Source: UBA4292 sp964648695 (GTDB taxonomy: Bacteria; Bacillota; Clostridia; Lachnospirales; Lachnospiraceae). Taken from it: a stretch of DNA of 64,000 nucleotides. This document shows, one piece after another, positions 34,845 to 43,904 of the stretch; the stretch's first letter is position 1; each line of letters begins with the position of its first letter. The stretch lies in assembly GCA_964648695.1 (NCBI GenBank), contig CAZYLH010000001.1:1-64000 (forward strand). Reading direction: 5' to 3'. Both the position numbers and the translations under genes were made by a program. Below the pieces are notes generated by a model. That model searched no databases, was not told the origin of the DNA, and saw nothing but the letters and a program-made list of their open reading frames with translations.

Positions 34845-35203
34845 TATAGACCACTCCTTTCCTTAAAATCAGCTAACTCTCGTTTGGCTTTCTCAATCTC
34901 TCTGGCAGGTGTTTTTTGCGTCTGTTTCATAAACTGGTGAAGTAACACATACCGACCACCTACCACACCAGCGAACAATATCCTGTCTCTAATCGGGCGC
35001 AGCTCCCATATTTCACCGTCTAAATGCTTAACATAGTTCTCACTCAGTTCCGCCACGCCATATACGCTTAGTGCTTGTATATAATCATTTATCTTGTTCA
35101 GTTTAATCCGGCTGTCCTTACTCTTTCCTTTTTTTAGTTCCTGCATATATTCCAGCACGGGTTTGCGCCCGTTGCTGTCCTCATAAAAAATAATCTCGTG
35201 CAA
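34844..35203 (-). CDS. HigB/RelE-type toxin (Gp49-like), TTG start
   Basis: A roughly 119-residue mRNA-interferase-like toxin of the PF05973 (phage Gp49/HigB) family: EIIFYEDSNGRKPVLEYMQEL, LNKINDYIQALSVYG, VKHLDGEIWELRPIRDRILFAGVVGGRYVLLHQFMKQTQKTP. The core ELRPIRDRILFA and LLHQFMKQTQKTP carry the basic and His/Phe residues typical of the active surface. The obvious ATG at 35228-35230 overlaps the -10 box and cannot be in the transcript; TTG at 35203, eight bases after GGGGGG, is the likely start. It is cotranscribed with the antitoxin. Confidence 0.87.
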   Translation of the reverse strand: MHEIIFYEDSNGRKPVLEYMQELKKGKSKDSRIKLNKINDYIQALSVYGVAELSENYVKHLDGEIWELRPIRDRILFAGVVGGRYVLLHQFMKQTQKTPAREIEKAKRELADFKERSGL

Positions 35204-35228
35204 GTTTAAATCCCCCCTGTCCTCCTTC

Positions 35229-35276
35229 ATAATACATAAAAGTTATCATTTCGTCAATACATAAAAGTTATCATTT
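35229..35276 (-). promoter_or_regulatory. Toxin-antitoxin promoter embedded in two 21-bp direct repeats
   Basis: On the minus strand TTGACG (35252-35257) and TATTAT (35229-35234) are 17 bp apart. The plus-strand 21-mer starting AATACATAAAAG occurs exactly twice, at 35231-35251 and 35256-35276, a 25-bp period. The proximal copy spans the spacer and part of the -10, as expected for operators of an autoregulating antitoxin. Confidence 0.75.
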
Positions 35277-35329
35277 TATAATACCACTACCCCACTATGT
35301 AGATCCTTAATTAAGACACTCCGCCTGTC

Positions 35330-35357
35330 AAAAAAGAGAGCAGATAACTCTCTGCTC
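35330..35357 (-). terminator. glgA terminator
   Basis: GAGCAGA (35338-35344) pairs with TCTGCTC (35351-35357); on the minus strand it is followed by TCTTTTTT. Confidence 0.8.
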
Positions 35358-35415
35358 CCTCTTAGGATTTTAGGTGTAATTGATTTCTCAGTTGTAATTT
35401 CCCAAGGCATATGCC

Positions 35416-36927
35416 TTACTTCTTGGATTTCTTGGGTTTCTCAGCCTTAGCCGACTTTTTTGCAGCCTCCTGCTCTGTACGCGCTTCCTTAACCAGCTCG
35501 GCATACATATCCTCGTATTTTCTTGCAGATGCATTCCAGGAGAAGTCCTGCCTCATGGCTCTTTCTACCATCTCCTGCCAGCGTGAGCGGAAGCGATAAT
35601 AGACGCTCTTTGCATACTCAATGATGGAAAACATCTCATGAGCGTTAAAATTGGCAAACGAGAAACCTGTACCCGTATTCTCAATCTCGTTGTAAGCCTC
35701 CACCGTATCATTAAGCCCTCCGGTCTCCCTGACAATGGGAAGGGTTCCGTAACGCAGGCTCATAAGCTGGCTTAATCCGCACGGCTCAAAGAGTGAGGGC
35801 ATTAGGAAGGCGTCACAGGAAGCATAGATCCTGTGTGAGAGCTCCTCGGAGTAATAGATATTGGCAGACACGTTTTCAGGGTAGCGCTTAGCGTAATCCC
35901 TAAACATCTGCTCATACTGTCCCTCCCCTGTTCCAAGAACCACCAGCTGGACATCTGGCGTACAAATCTCATCCATCATATACTGCACAAGGTCAAAGCC
36001 CTTTTGCGCTGTAAGGCGTGAGATAATGCCGATCATAAACACGTCCGCATCCTGCCTTAGGCCAAGCTCTGCCTGAAGCGCAAGCTTATTTTCTACCTTT
36101 TTCGTGCGGAAATTATCCACGGTAAAGTTTTGTGCAAGAGCTGTATCCGTCTCGGGGTTATACTCGTCATAGTCGATGCCGTTTAGTATTCCGCGCAAGC
36201 GATTGGACTTGGAGAATATCAGCCCATCAAGGCCCTCGCCGTAAAAAGGAGTCTGGATTTCCTTTGCATAGGTTTCACTTACCGTTGTCACAAGATCGGC
36301 ATATACTATACCGCCCTTTAACAGATTTCCATTGCGATAGCTTTCCAGCTTGTCCGGGGTGAAATAATAGTCGGACAATCCAGTCATATGCTTAATGGTA
36401 TCCACATCCCAGGTACCCTGAAATTTCAGGTTGTGGATGGTCATGATGGTCTTAATGCCCATGAAGAACATGTCGCCCTGGAAGCTGTCATTTAGGTATA
36501 CCGGAACAAGCCCCGCCTGCCAGTCATGGCAGTGGATAATGTCAGGACGAAAACCTATAAGCGGCAGACAGGAAAGAACCTGCCTGGAGAAGAATGCAAA
36601 CTTCTCAATGTCCTCATACATATTGTGATATGGCCATGGTCCGCCAAAGTAAAACTCACTGTCAAGGAAATAGAAATGAACGCCCTCATACATCATTTCC
36701 AGCACGCCGACATACTGATTTCTCCAGCAGAAATCTGTGTAATAATGGGTTACATAGCGCATCTCGGAACGATATTTCTCCGGTATGCACAAATATTTGG
36801 GCATGATGACGCGAACATCATACTTGCTCTTGTCGATATATTTGGGCAATGACCCAATAACGTCCGCAAGACCTCCGGTTTTGATAAAGGGCACACATTC
36901 AGATGCCACAAAAAGTACGTTTTTCAA
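35416..36927 (-). CDS. glgA: Glycogen synthase (ADP-glucose)
   Basis: A roughly 503-residue GT5 glycosyltransferase that elongates alpha-1,4-glucan from ADP-glucose. N-terminal KNVLFVASECVPFIKTGGLADVIGSLP carries the KTGGL nucleotide-sugar motif; mid-protein ISRLTAQKGFDL; C-terminal SLFEPCGLSQLMSLRYGTLPIVRETGGL with the E-x7-E catalytic pair. A lysine-rich tail (about 20 residues, KSAKAEKPKKSKK) extends beyond the family end. Start: GGGAGGG directly abuts ATG 36933, so TTG 36927, seven bases on, is more plausible; the two differ by two residues. The promoter area contains a CATTTTG/CAAAATG inverted repeat. Confidence 0.95.
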   Translation of the reverse strand: MKNVLFVASECVPFIKTGGLADVIGSLPKYIDKSKYDVRVIMPKYLCIPEKYRSEMRYVTHYYTDFCWRNQYVGVLEMMYEGVHFYFLDSEFYFGGPWPYHNMYEDIEKFAFFSRQVLSCLPLIGFRPDIIHCHDWQAGLVPVYLNDSFQGDMFFMGIKTIMTIHNLKFQGTWDVDTIKHMTGLSDYYFTPDKLESYRNGNLLKGGIVYADLVTTVSETYAKEIQTPFYGEGLDGLIFSKSNRLRGILNGIDYDEYNPETDTALAQNFTVDNFRTKKVENKLALQAELGLRQDADVFMIGIISRLTAQKGFDLVQYMMDEICTPDVQLVVLGTGEGQYEQMFRDYAKRYPENVSANIYYSEELSHRIYASCDAFLMPSLFEPCGLSQLMSLRYGTLPIVRETGGLNDTVEAYNEIENTGTGFSFANFNAHEMFSIIEYAKSVYYRFRSRWQEMVERAMRQDFSWNASARKYEDMYAELVKEARTEQEAAKKSAKAEKPKKSKK

Positions 36928-37012
36928 AGCCATCCCTCCCTGTCTGTATCAGTTTCTAAATCACATGTGCAAAATCGAGAGTTTACCCCATCGATCTTTT
37001 ATAAGTATACAG

Positions 37013-37028
37013 CATTTTGCACAAAATG
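37013..37028. promoter_or_regulatory. Inverted repeat upstream of glgA resembling the LacI site
   Basis: CATTTTG-CA-CAAAATG (7-bp arms) lies just upstream of a possible glgA -10 (TATACT on the minus strand, 37004-37009). Its core TGCACAAAATG is identical to the core of both putative LacI operators at 28960 and 29089. Confidence 0.5.
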
Positions 37029-37045
37029 GAAATACCCTTTCTGGA

Positions 37046-38716
37046 TTATTTTCTCTTGGAAGCCCTAAGCTCTCTCGCACTCTCTAAGGTGTTTTTAGTG
37101 ATAGTCGCCCCGCCAAGAAGCCTTGCAATCTCAGCCACGCTCTCCTCCTGCCCTAAAGCCTTAATCTCGGTAGATGTCCTTTCAGAATCAGTATGCTTTT
37201 CGATGAGAAAATGTGTGTCCGCCATAGCTACGATCTGTGGAAGATGGCTGATGCAGATAACCTGCCTTACACGGCCAATCTCCATGAGCTTTTCTGCCAC
37301 GCAGGAGGCAGTAATCCCGCTTATCCCAGCGTCTACCTCATCAAAAATCAATGTGTCGATCTCGTCAAGTTCCGCTAGCACAGTTTTAATAGCCAGCATT
37401 ATCCTCGAAAGCTCTCCCCCGGAGGCGATCCTTAAAAGTGGCTTTGGCGCTTCTCCGGGGTTTGTTGAGATTAAAAACTCCACATCGTCCATCCCGTTTG
37501 CGCCAGGTTTATCAAGTGGCTTAAAGTGTATCTGAAACACAGCATCCATGAAGCGAAGCTCTGATAAGCCAAGCGTCACCCTTTTTTCTAAAACGGCGGC
37601 GCACTGCTTTCTCTTTTCTGTAAGCAGCTTACAGTCATTTAAAAGCTCATCACTTAAGGCATTAAGCTCTGCATAAAGCCCCTCCTTTTTCTCCTCATAG
37701 CCGGTAAGGGCCTCATGTCTTTCCTTACTCTTTGCAAGATGGTTTAACACATCCTCTACAGTTCTTCCGTATTTTCGCTTCATCTCGTGTATCAAATCAA
37801 GCCTGCTAGAAACTTCTAGGAGAGTCTCCTCATCAAGCAAAAAGCTCTGCTGATAATCCCTGAGGCTGTTTATAAAATCACCTAGATTTGCCTCTAAATC
37901 AAGCAGTTGGTCTTTTATGGGGGAAAGGTTAGGGTCATAATCTCCTATTCCAAGCATAATCTTTACAGCCCTCTCAAGCTTTTCAGCTGCCCCGTCAGAA
38001 GCCTCATAGCTTACGAGAGAATATATTTCGCCAAGGCTTTCTATGATATTTTTCCCGTTCGATAATTTTTTAAACTCCACCATAAGCTCCTCTTCCTCAT
38101 AAGGGGAGAGATTTGCCTTTTCTATTTCATTAATTTCATACTCAAGAAAACCAAGCTCCCTGATGCGCTCATCCTCATCCAGACTCATCGAGTCGTATTC
38201 CTTTTTAAGCTTTATATATCTGGAATACTCCTTTGCAATCTTTTCTTTTAAAAGCTTGGTCTCTTTTTTTGAAAATTCATCAAGTATATCTAAGTGGTGT
38301 GATTTTCTCATAAGGGACTGATGCTCATGCTGTCCGTGAATGTCTATAAGAAGCCCCGTAATTTCCTTAAGCTGCGCCAGTGAGACGGTTTCTCCGTTTA
38401 TTCGGGATATTGATTTGTTTTCTGATATCTTTCGCGTGATGATAACCTGACCGTCCTCAACGTCAAAGCCCGCCTCCACGATTTTTTTTACAGTCTCGTC
38501 ATTTTCCAGCTGAAAAATAAGCTCAATTAACGCACTGTCCTTTCCGGTACGGATCATGTCCTTGGTGGCTTTCGCGCCCAGTGCTGTGTTAATTGAGCCT
38601 ATCAAAATAGATTTTCCGGCGCCAGTTTCACCGGACAAAATATTTAATCCCTTTGTAAAGGAAACATCCGCTTCCTCTATAAGGGCAAGATTCTTCACAT
38701 GTAGATTTGTCAGCAT
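37046..38716 (-). CDS. recN: DNA repair protein RecN
   Basis: A 556-residue SMC-like ATPase of double-strand break repair. Walker A GETGAGKS at residues 30-37, long central coiled coils (about 150-370, ELGFLEYEINEIEKANL onward), signature IASGGELSRIMLAIK and Walker B LIFDEVDAGISG. AAAGGAGAGG precedes the start. Last gene of the asp23-recN operon, 16 bp after argR, an arrangement common in Clostridia and Bacilli. No LexA box was noticed upstream. Confidence 0.97.
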   Translation of the reverse strand: MLTNLHVKNLALIEEADVSFTKGLNILSGETGAGKSILIGSINTALGAKATKDMIRTGKDSALIELIFQLENDETVKKIVEAGFDVEDGQVIITRKISENKSISRINGETVSLAQLKEITGLLIDIHGQHEHQSLMRKSHHLDILDEFSKKETKLLKEKIAKEYSRYIKLKKEYDSMSLDEDERIRELGFLEYEINEIEKANLSPYEEEELMVEFKKLSNGKNIIESLGEIYSLVSYEASDGAAEKLERAVKIMLGIGDYDPNLSPIKDQLLDLEANLGDFINSLRDYQQSFLLDEETLLEVSSRLDLIHEMKRKYGRTVEDVLNHLAKSKERHEALTGYEEKKEGLYAELNALSDELLNDCKLLTEKRKQCAAVLEKRVTLGLSELRFMDAVFQIHFKPLDKPGANGMDDVEFLISTNPGEAPKPLLRIASGGELSRIMLAIKTVLAELDEIDTLIFDEVDAGISGITASCVAEKLMEIGRVRQVICISHLPQIVAMADTHFLIEKHTDSERTSTEIKALGQEESVAEIARLLGGATITKNTLESARELRASKRK

Positions 38717-38732
38717 TCCCTCTCCTTTCTGA

Positions 38733-39179
38733 TCAATCCTTTAAAAGATGGTGTAGCTTTCTTTGAAGTCCTTTTGCAGACTCCATATCACGGATAGCGC
38801 ACATGATCGTGTCATCCCCGGCAATACAGCCCACAATTTCTGGAAACTGATATGCATCAAGCGCTGCCGCCACGGCCATCGCCATTCCGGATACCGTTTT
38901 GATGACCAGTATATTCATCGCCACATCAGATTTTATAAAGCCTTCCTTTAACACCCTGTAAAAGCGTTCCGGTACATCCTTATACTGGTCATGGACTACA
39001 TATTTTGAGATGCTTCCCACGGTCTCTTTTCTTATTCCTAGAGTGCGCATATCCCTTGAAACAGTCGCCTGTGTGACCAAAAAGCCTTCCTGAGACAGAC
39101 GATCAACAAGCTGCTCCTGGTTTTTTATCACCTCATCATTTATTATCCTTAATATCGCTTCCCGGCGCGCATCATTCAT
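38733..39179 (-). CDS. argR: Arginine repressor ArgR
   Basis: A 148-residue hexameric repressor/activator of arginine metabolism. N-terminal winged helix (REAILRIINDEVIKNQEQLVDRLSQEGFLVTQATVSRDMRTLGI), with the SR pair of the recognition helix, and a C-terminal arginine-binding domain (GMAMAVAAALDAYQFPEIVGCIAGDDTIMCAIRD). It lies between nadK and recN; in this conserved operon the gene has also been called ahrC. Confidence 0.96.
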   Translation of the reverse strand: MNDARREAILRIINDEVIKNQEQLVDRLSQEGFLVTQATVSRDMRTLGIRKETVGSISKYVVHDQYKDVPERFYRVLKEGFIKSDVAMNILVIKTVSGMAMAVAAALDAYQFPEIVGCIAGDDTIMCAIRDMESAKGLQRKLHHLLKD

Positions 39180-39194
39180 ATTCTACCTCGCCTG

Positions 39195-40049
39195 TTATAA
39201 TGTGGACATTTTTTTCTGTAGAACCTTAAAAAAGCTGGTGTGATCAAGGCACAAAAACTTTGTGGTGACGGGGGCTTTTTTAAGCTTTACAACATCCCCC
39301 GGTGAAAGCCTTCTTACTACTGCTCCGTCATAGTTAATAGCGCATCCTGCTGGGAAAGGATGTTGCCTGTCCTTTATCATAATCCTGATACTGGCGCTGT
39401 CCGGCAAAACAATGCTCCTTGCGTTTAAAGCATGGGCGCATATTGGCGTCATCACCATCATGGACGCGTTTGGAACAATTAAAGGTCCTCCTGCGGACAT
39501 GTTATATGCACTGGAGCCTGTCGGTGTGGAAATGATAAGGCCATCGGCAGCATAGCTGCTTAGTAGCTGATCATCGACATACACATCAAAATGGATTACA
39601 TGGGCATGTCCGTATTTTGTCAGCACTGCGTCATTTAGCGCCACATCGCTAAAAATACATCTCTCGCCCCTGTATATATCTCCGAGGATCATCATATGCT
39701 CTTCTAAAAAGAAATCCCCCGCACAAATCCTCTCCACCGCGTCAGGAATGCTTTTTACACTAAGCTCTGCTAAAAAGCCAAGCGTGCCCATATTTACACC
39801 GATTATAGGAAGCTCAAGCGTGTGAAGATCTCTGGCTGCCTGTATAAGCGTCCCGTCCCCTCCGACAGTGATAACCAGATCAATTTTATCCGCCAGCTTT
39901 TTAGGATCCGTATAATAATTTTTTTTTGATGATTGCTCCTGCTCACAGATCATGCAAAAAACGCCGTGATCGTTAAAGCGCGCACAAATCTCTCTGCTTA
40001 CTGTCAGGTGCTTATCCTTATCTCTGTTTGCTATTACACCTACCCTCAT
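39195..40049 (-). CDS. nadK: NAD kinase
   Basis: A 284-residue kinase making NADP from NAD. It shows the GGDGTLIQAARDL motif, GVNMGTLGFLAEL, and the substrate loop TPTGSSAYNMSAGGPLI. The start at 40049 (MRVGVIANRD) is near tlyA's end (24-bp gap). Cytoplasmic, part of the asp23-recN operon. Confidence 0.97.
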   Translation of the reverse strand: MRVGVIANRDKDKHLTVSREICARFNDHGVFCMICEQEQSSKKNYYTDPKKLADKIDLVITVGGDGTLIQAARDLHTLELPIIGVNMGTLGFLAELSVKSIPDAVERICAGDFFLEEHMMILGDIYRGERCIFSDVALNDAVLTKYGHAHVIHFDVYVDDQLLSSYAADGLIISTPTGSSAYNMSAGGPLIVPNASMMVMTPICAHALNARSIVLPDSASIRIMIKDRQHPFPAGCAINYDGAVVRRLSPGDVVKLKKAPVTTKFLCLDHTSFFKVLQKKMSTL

Positions 40050-40072
40050 GCCACCACCCTCTGCTTTAATTT

Positions 40073-40867
40073 TTACAGTGAGGAAAATGCCTGCTCCACT
40101 GTCTGCCAGATATTAAAATCAAAAACTCCTGATACGCCGCCCTTTTGCAAAAAAATCAGGTATTCTATATTGCCCTCAGGCCCTCTTACGGGAGACCAGG
40201 TCAGTCCCCGCACTCCAACTGACATATCAAGGCAGAAATCTCTGATTTTTTTGATGATGCAAATATGCACCTTTTTATCCCTCACAACACCTTTTTTGCC
40301 GATATTCTCACGACCGGCCTCAAACTGTGGCTTTATAAGACAGACGCCAAAAGCCGTATCTTTTACTGATGCTAAAACAGCGGGCAGAACCTTTGTGATA
40401 GATATAAAGGATACGTCCATCGCAAAAAAATCTACCGCACGCTCAAAATCATCCCCCGTAAGATTTCTCGCATTCACACCCTCCATGTTTATAACCTCTG
40501 GGCGCGCTATTAGCGAGTGGTGTAACTGGTCATGTCCAGAATCCACTGAGTATACATAGGCTGCCCCCCGGCTAAGCAGGCAGTCCGTAAAGCCTCCGGT
40601 AGACGCCCCGATATCTGCGCATACCAAACCCTTCACATCCAAATCAAAACAGTCAAGAGCTTTTTCAAGCTTTAATCCTCCCCTGCTTACAAAGGGGATG
40701 TCCTCGCCCGTGATAAAGATCCTAACGTCTTCTTCAAAACTTGCCGAGGGCTTTAAAACCGGCACGCCGTCAACCTCAACAGCGCCGCTTTCGATTAGAC
40801 GCTTTGCCCTCTCTCTGGAGGATGTAAATCCCTTTGCCACAAGCAAAAGGTCAATTCGCTGTCTCAT
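40073..40867 (-). CDS. tlyA: TlyA-family rRNA 2'-O-methyltransferase
   Basis: A 264-residue protein with an N-terminal S4 RNA-binding domain (RQRIDLLLVAKGFTSSRERAKRLIESGAVEVDG) and an FtsJ-like methyltransferase (CADIGASTGGFTDCLLSRGAAYVYSVDSGHDQL, FFAMDVSFISITKVLPAVL). Family members methylate 16S and 23S rRNA, and absence causes capreomycin resistance in mycobacteria. The start at 40867 has GGAGG about six bases ahead and overlaps the dxs stop region by 17 bp; an in-frame ATG 66 bp upstream lies inside dxs. Confidence 0.94.
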   Translation of the reverse strand: MRQRIDLLLVAKGFTSSRERAKRLIESGAVEVDGVPVLKPSASFEEDVRIFITGEDIPFVSRGGLKLEKALDCFDLDVKGLVCADIGASTGGFTDCLLSRGAAYVYSVDSGHDQLHHSLIARPEVINMEGVNARNLTGDDFERAVDFFAMDVSFISITKVLPAVLASVKDTAFGVCLIKPQFEAGRENIGKKGVVRDKKVHICIIKKIRDFCLDMSVGVRGLTWSPVRGPEGNIEYLIFLQKGGVSGVFDFNIWQTVEQAFSSL

Positions 40868-42740
40868 CATCCTCCTCCGTGCGCAAAGTGGTAAAAATGC
40901 GCTCAAATACAGATTCGGTATCGATCCCGACATGCTTTTTAAGGCAGTCTATAGAACCGTGCTCTATATAACTATCCGGCAGGGAAATGCTTATCGACCT
41001 AGTGTTAAGGTTGTTATTTTCCAGCCACGCCTGAATATGCTCTCCAATGCCGCCCGAGGCGACATTTTCCTCCATAATCACCAAAAGGCTATGCGTTTCT
41101 GACGCCTTTCTCACAGCTTCATAATCTATGGGCGATGCGAACCGTAAGTTTATTACAGAGCAGCCACGTCCCACTTCCCTCAGCCTGTCATGAACCTCCA
41201 TGGCGGTTTTTACCATTGAGCCAAGCGCAAGCAGACAAACCTCCTTCTCATCTATGATCCACTCTGCCTTTCCATGCTCCACAGGCTGCTCATAGCCATT
41301 TAGGCCATCCCAAGCCTCCCCTCTGGGGTATCTAATGGCGACAGGGTGGCAAAAGCCTACCGCAAAGTCAAAGTCCGCCTTTAGCTCCCATGCGTTTTTG
41401 GGAGCTAAAACGGTCATGTTTGGAATGGATGAGAGGTATGAGAGGTCAAAAATCCCCTGATGGGTTTCACCGTCACATCCTACCAGTCCTGCTCTGTCCA
41501 CGGCAAAAATAACATGAAGATCCTGCAGGCAGACATCATGCAGAATTTGATCATATGCTCTTTGCAAAAAAGAGGAATATATGGCGACAATCGGAATAAA
41601 ACCCTGCAATGAAAGGCCTGCCGCAAATGTGACTGCGTGCTGCTCCGCTATCCCTACATCAAAAAATCTCTTAGGAAAAACCTTTGCAAAGTCACTAAGC
41701 CCTGTTCCATCCATCATCGCTGCGGTGATGGCAAGAATACGCTTATTTTCTAAGCCGAGGTTTTTTAGCTTTTCTCCGAAAACCTCAGTGTAACTCGGTA
41801 TACTGCTGGTATCTATTACATCTCCCGTTGAGACATCAAACGGTGAAACGCCGTGATATTTGGCGGGATTATCCTCCGCGGGCTTATACCCCCGTCCCTT
41901 TTGGGTAAGGACATGCACCAGCACAGGTCCCTGGACACGCTTTGCCTGCTTAAAAACCCTCACAAGCTGTTTTATATCATGCCCGTCAAAGGGGCCAAGA
42001 TATGTGATGTCCATATCCTCAAACATCATACCGTCTTTTACCAGTGCCTGCTTAAGGGTCTTTTTGGTGTTGCTGATATAGTCATAAAGATTTTGACCAA
42101 CCTTGGGGATGCTTGTTATTCCAGTTGTCACATTGCTTTTAAGCTCATTATAACGCACGGAGGTTCTAAGCTTTGTAAGGAAACTGCTGATGCCGCCCAC
42201 GTTTGGTGAGATTGACATGGCATTGTCATTTAGCACAATAATAAAATTGGTTTTTAGCGATGAGGCGTTATTTAAGGCCTCATACGCCATGCCGCCGGTC
42301 ATGGAGCCATCCCCGATAACGGATACGACAGAAAAGCGTTTTCCCATCAGATCCCTTGCCATCGCTATTCCAAGGCCTGCGGAGATGGATGTGGAACTGT
42401 GACCTGTGTCAAAGCAGTCGCAGCTGCTCTCCTTTCTCTTAGGAAAGCCGCTTATCCCACCGTATGTTCTAAGGGTGGAAAAATCCCGCCCTCGGCCTGT
42501 CAAAAGCTTATGGGTATAAGCCTGATGACCAACATCCCATATAATCTTGTCTCTGGGTTGGGAAAAGGCCAGATGGAGCGCCATCGTAAGCTCAACAACT
42601 CCAAGATTTGATGCCAGATGACCGCCGGTTTCGCTTGTGGATTTGATAAGGAATTCCCTGATCTCCTCCGCCAGCTTTTCATAATCCTCAGGCCTAACCT
42701 TTTTAATGTCACCCGGATTAGTAATTTGCTCTAAAATCAT
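40851..42740 (-). CDS. dxs: 1-deoxy-D-xylulose-5-phosphate synthase
   Basis: A 629-residue thiamine-diphosphate enzyme, first step of the MEP isoprenoid pathway. Motifs: HLASNLGVVELTMALH, IWDVGHQAYTHKLLTGR, the ThDP/Mg motif GDGSMTGGMAYEALNN with DNAMSISPNVGG, GIAEQHAVTFAAGLS and DRAGLVGCDGETHQG. It sits directly after ispA (11-bp gap), grouping isoprenoid precursor and prenyl-chain synthesis. Confidence 0.97.
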   Translation of the reverse strand: MILEQITNPGDIKKVRPEDYEKLAEEIREFLIKSTSETGGHLASNLGVVELTMALHLAFSQPRDKIIWDVGHQAYTHKLLTGRGRDFSTLRTYGGISGFPKRKESSCDCFDTGHSSTSISAGLGIAMARDLMGKRFSVVSVIGDGSMTGGMAYEALNNASSLKTNFIIVLNDNAMSISPNVGGISSFLTKLRTSVRYNELKSNVTTGITSIPKVGQNLYDYISNTKKTLKQALVKDGMMFEDMDITYLGPFDGHDIKQLVRVFKQAKRVQGPVLVHVLTQKGRGYKPAEDNPAKYHGVSPFDVSTGDVIDTSSIPSYTEVFGEKLKNLGLENKRILAITAAMMDGTGLSDFAKVFPKRFFDVGIAEQHAVTFAAGLSLQGFIPIVAIYSSFLQRAYDQILHDVCLQDLHVIFAVDRAGLVGCDGETHQGIFDLSYLSSIPNMTVLAPKNAWELKADFDFAVGFCHPVAIRYPRGEAWDGLNGYEQPVEHGKAEWIIDEKEVCLLALGSMVKTAMEVHDRLREVGRGCSVINLRFASPIDYEAVRKASETHSLLVIMEENVASGGIGEHIQAWLENNNLNTRSISISLPDSYIEHGSIDCLKKHVGIDTESVFERIFTTLRTEEDDETAN

Positions 42741-42751
42741 ACGCTGTATCC

Positions 42752-43651
42752 CTAATTTTCCCTGTCTATAAGAAGCCTGAAAACATAGCGAAGAAAATCC
42801 GTATCACCTGGGAGCTTTACAAGCATTTCTTCAGCTTCCTTCATTAAGTGCTCAACCTCACTCTGGGCTTTTTCTAAACCGTACAAGGTTACATAGGTTG
42901 TCTTTTTGTTCTTCTCATCGCTTTTTACAGGCTTTCCAAGCTTATCTGTGGAGCTTATCATATCAAGGACATCATCCCGTATCTGAAACGCCATTCCAAC
43001 CTTTTTAGCAATGCTCTCGCAAAGAAGAACCATCTCATCATCAGCGCCCGCAAGAATTGCTCCGATCATCATTGAGGCCTCTATTAGAGCGCCAGTTTTT
43101 AGCCTGTAAATAAAGTCAAGCTGCTCCTTGTTCATGGGCTTACCCGTAAGCCAAACATCCTCAGCCTGACCGCCAAGCATTCCTGATATCCCTGACTTTT
43201 TTGCAAGCACGTTTATCGCCCTTCCCACAAGTAGCGCATCGCACGGCTTTGTAAACAGGTCTGTGACTATCTCAAATGCATATGTTAAAAGCGCGTCACC
43301 GCACAGAACGCCAAAATCATATCCGTAGACATTCCATGTGGTTTTCTGTCCCCGGCGGTATTCGTCATTATCCATGCAGGGAAGGTCATCATGGACAAGT
43401 GAGTAGGTGTGGATCATCTCCATCGCCGCCATAAAGGGCTCAATGATCTCATCCTCCCCTCCAAAAATCGAATATATCTCCTGCATAATAACAGGCCGAA
43501 TCCTTTTTCCGCCCGCCAGACAGCTGTACTGCATCGCGTCAACGATGCGCTCCTGCATGCCTTCCTTTCTGGGAAGGTATTCTATAAGAACATGATCCGC
43601 ATATCCAACTTCGTCGATTAAGCGCAATGCGTTTATTGTATCATCACTCAT
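42752..43651 (-). CDS. ispA: Farnesyl/geranyl diphosphate synthase
   Basis: A 299-residue trans-prenyltransferase. First Asp-rich motif DDLPCMDND preceded by MIHTYSLVH, second motif FQIRDDVLD, and GGKRIRP for IPP binding. Chain length is probably C15, judged by similarity of layout to IspA; C20 cannot be excluded. The start at 43651 overlaps the xseB stop by 8 bp (ATGAGTGA); an in-frame ATG 42 bp upstream is inside xseB. Confidence 0.94.
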   Translation of the reverse strand: MSDDTINALRLIDEVGYADHVLIEYLPRKEGMQERIVDAMQYSCLAGGKRIRPVIMQEIYSIFGGEDEIIEPFMAAMEMIHTYSLVHDDLPCMDNDEYRRGQKTTWNVYGYDFGVLCGDALLTYAFEIVTDLFTKPCDALLVGRAINVLAKKSGISGMLGGQAEDVWLTGKPMNKEQLDFIYRLKTGALIEASMMIGAILAGADDEMVLLCESIAKKVGMAFQIRDDVLDMISSTDKLGKPVKSDEKNKKTTYVTLYGLEKAQSEVEHLMKEAEEMLVKLPGDTDFLRYVFRLLIDREN

Positions 43652-43883
43652 ACTCTGTCTCCAGCTCCCCGGTCGATTTGTTAAAGATCTCAAGCTTTTT
43701 TTCTATATCCGTAAGCGTTTTGTCTAAATCCTTAACAAGCATGATCCCCTTTTGATATTCCTTAAAGGCGTCCTCAATCGACTGGCTGCCGCCCTCCATA
43801 TTTCTGATAATCTCCTCTAATTTGCTAAATCCCTCTTCCACGCTTAGCTGCTCTTTGGGATTCTCATAATCTTTCTCTTCCAT
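43644..43883 (-). CDS. xseB: Exodeoxyribonuclease VII small subunit
   Basis: A 79-residue helical protein: SVEEGFSKLEEIIRNMEGGSQSIEDAFKEYQKGIMLVKDLDKTLTDIEKKLEIF, the characteristic XseB hairpin of helices. It partners XseA, whose gene ends 21 bp upstream, in single-strand-specific nuclease VII. Confidence 0.94.
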   Translation of the reverse strand: MEEKDYENPKEQLSVEEGFSKLEEIIRNMEGGSQSIEDAFKEYQKGIMLVKDLDKTLTDIEKKLEIFNKSTGELETEYE

Positions 43884-43904
43884 ATCCGTCCATCCAATCT
43901 AAGC

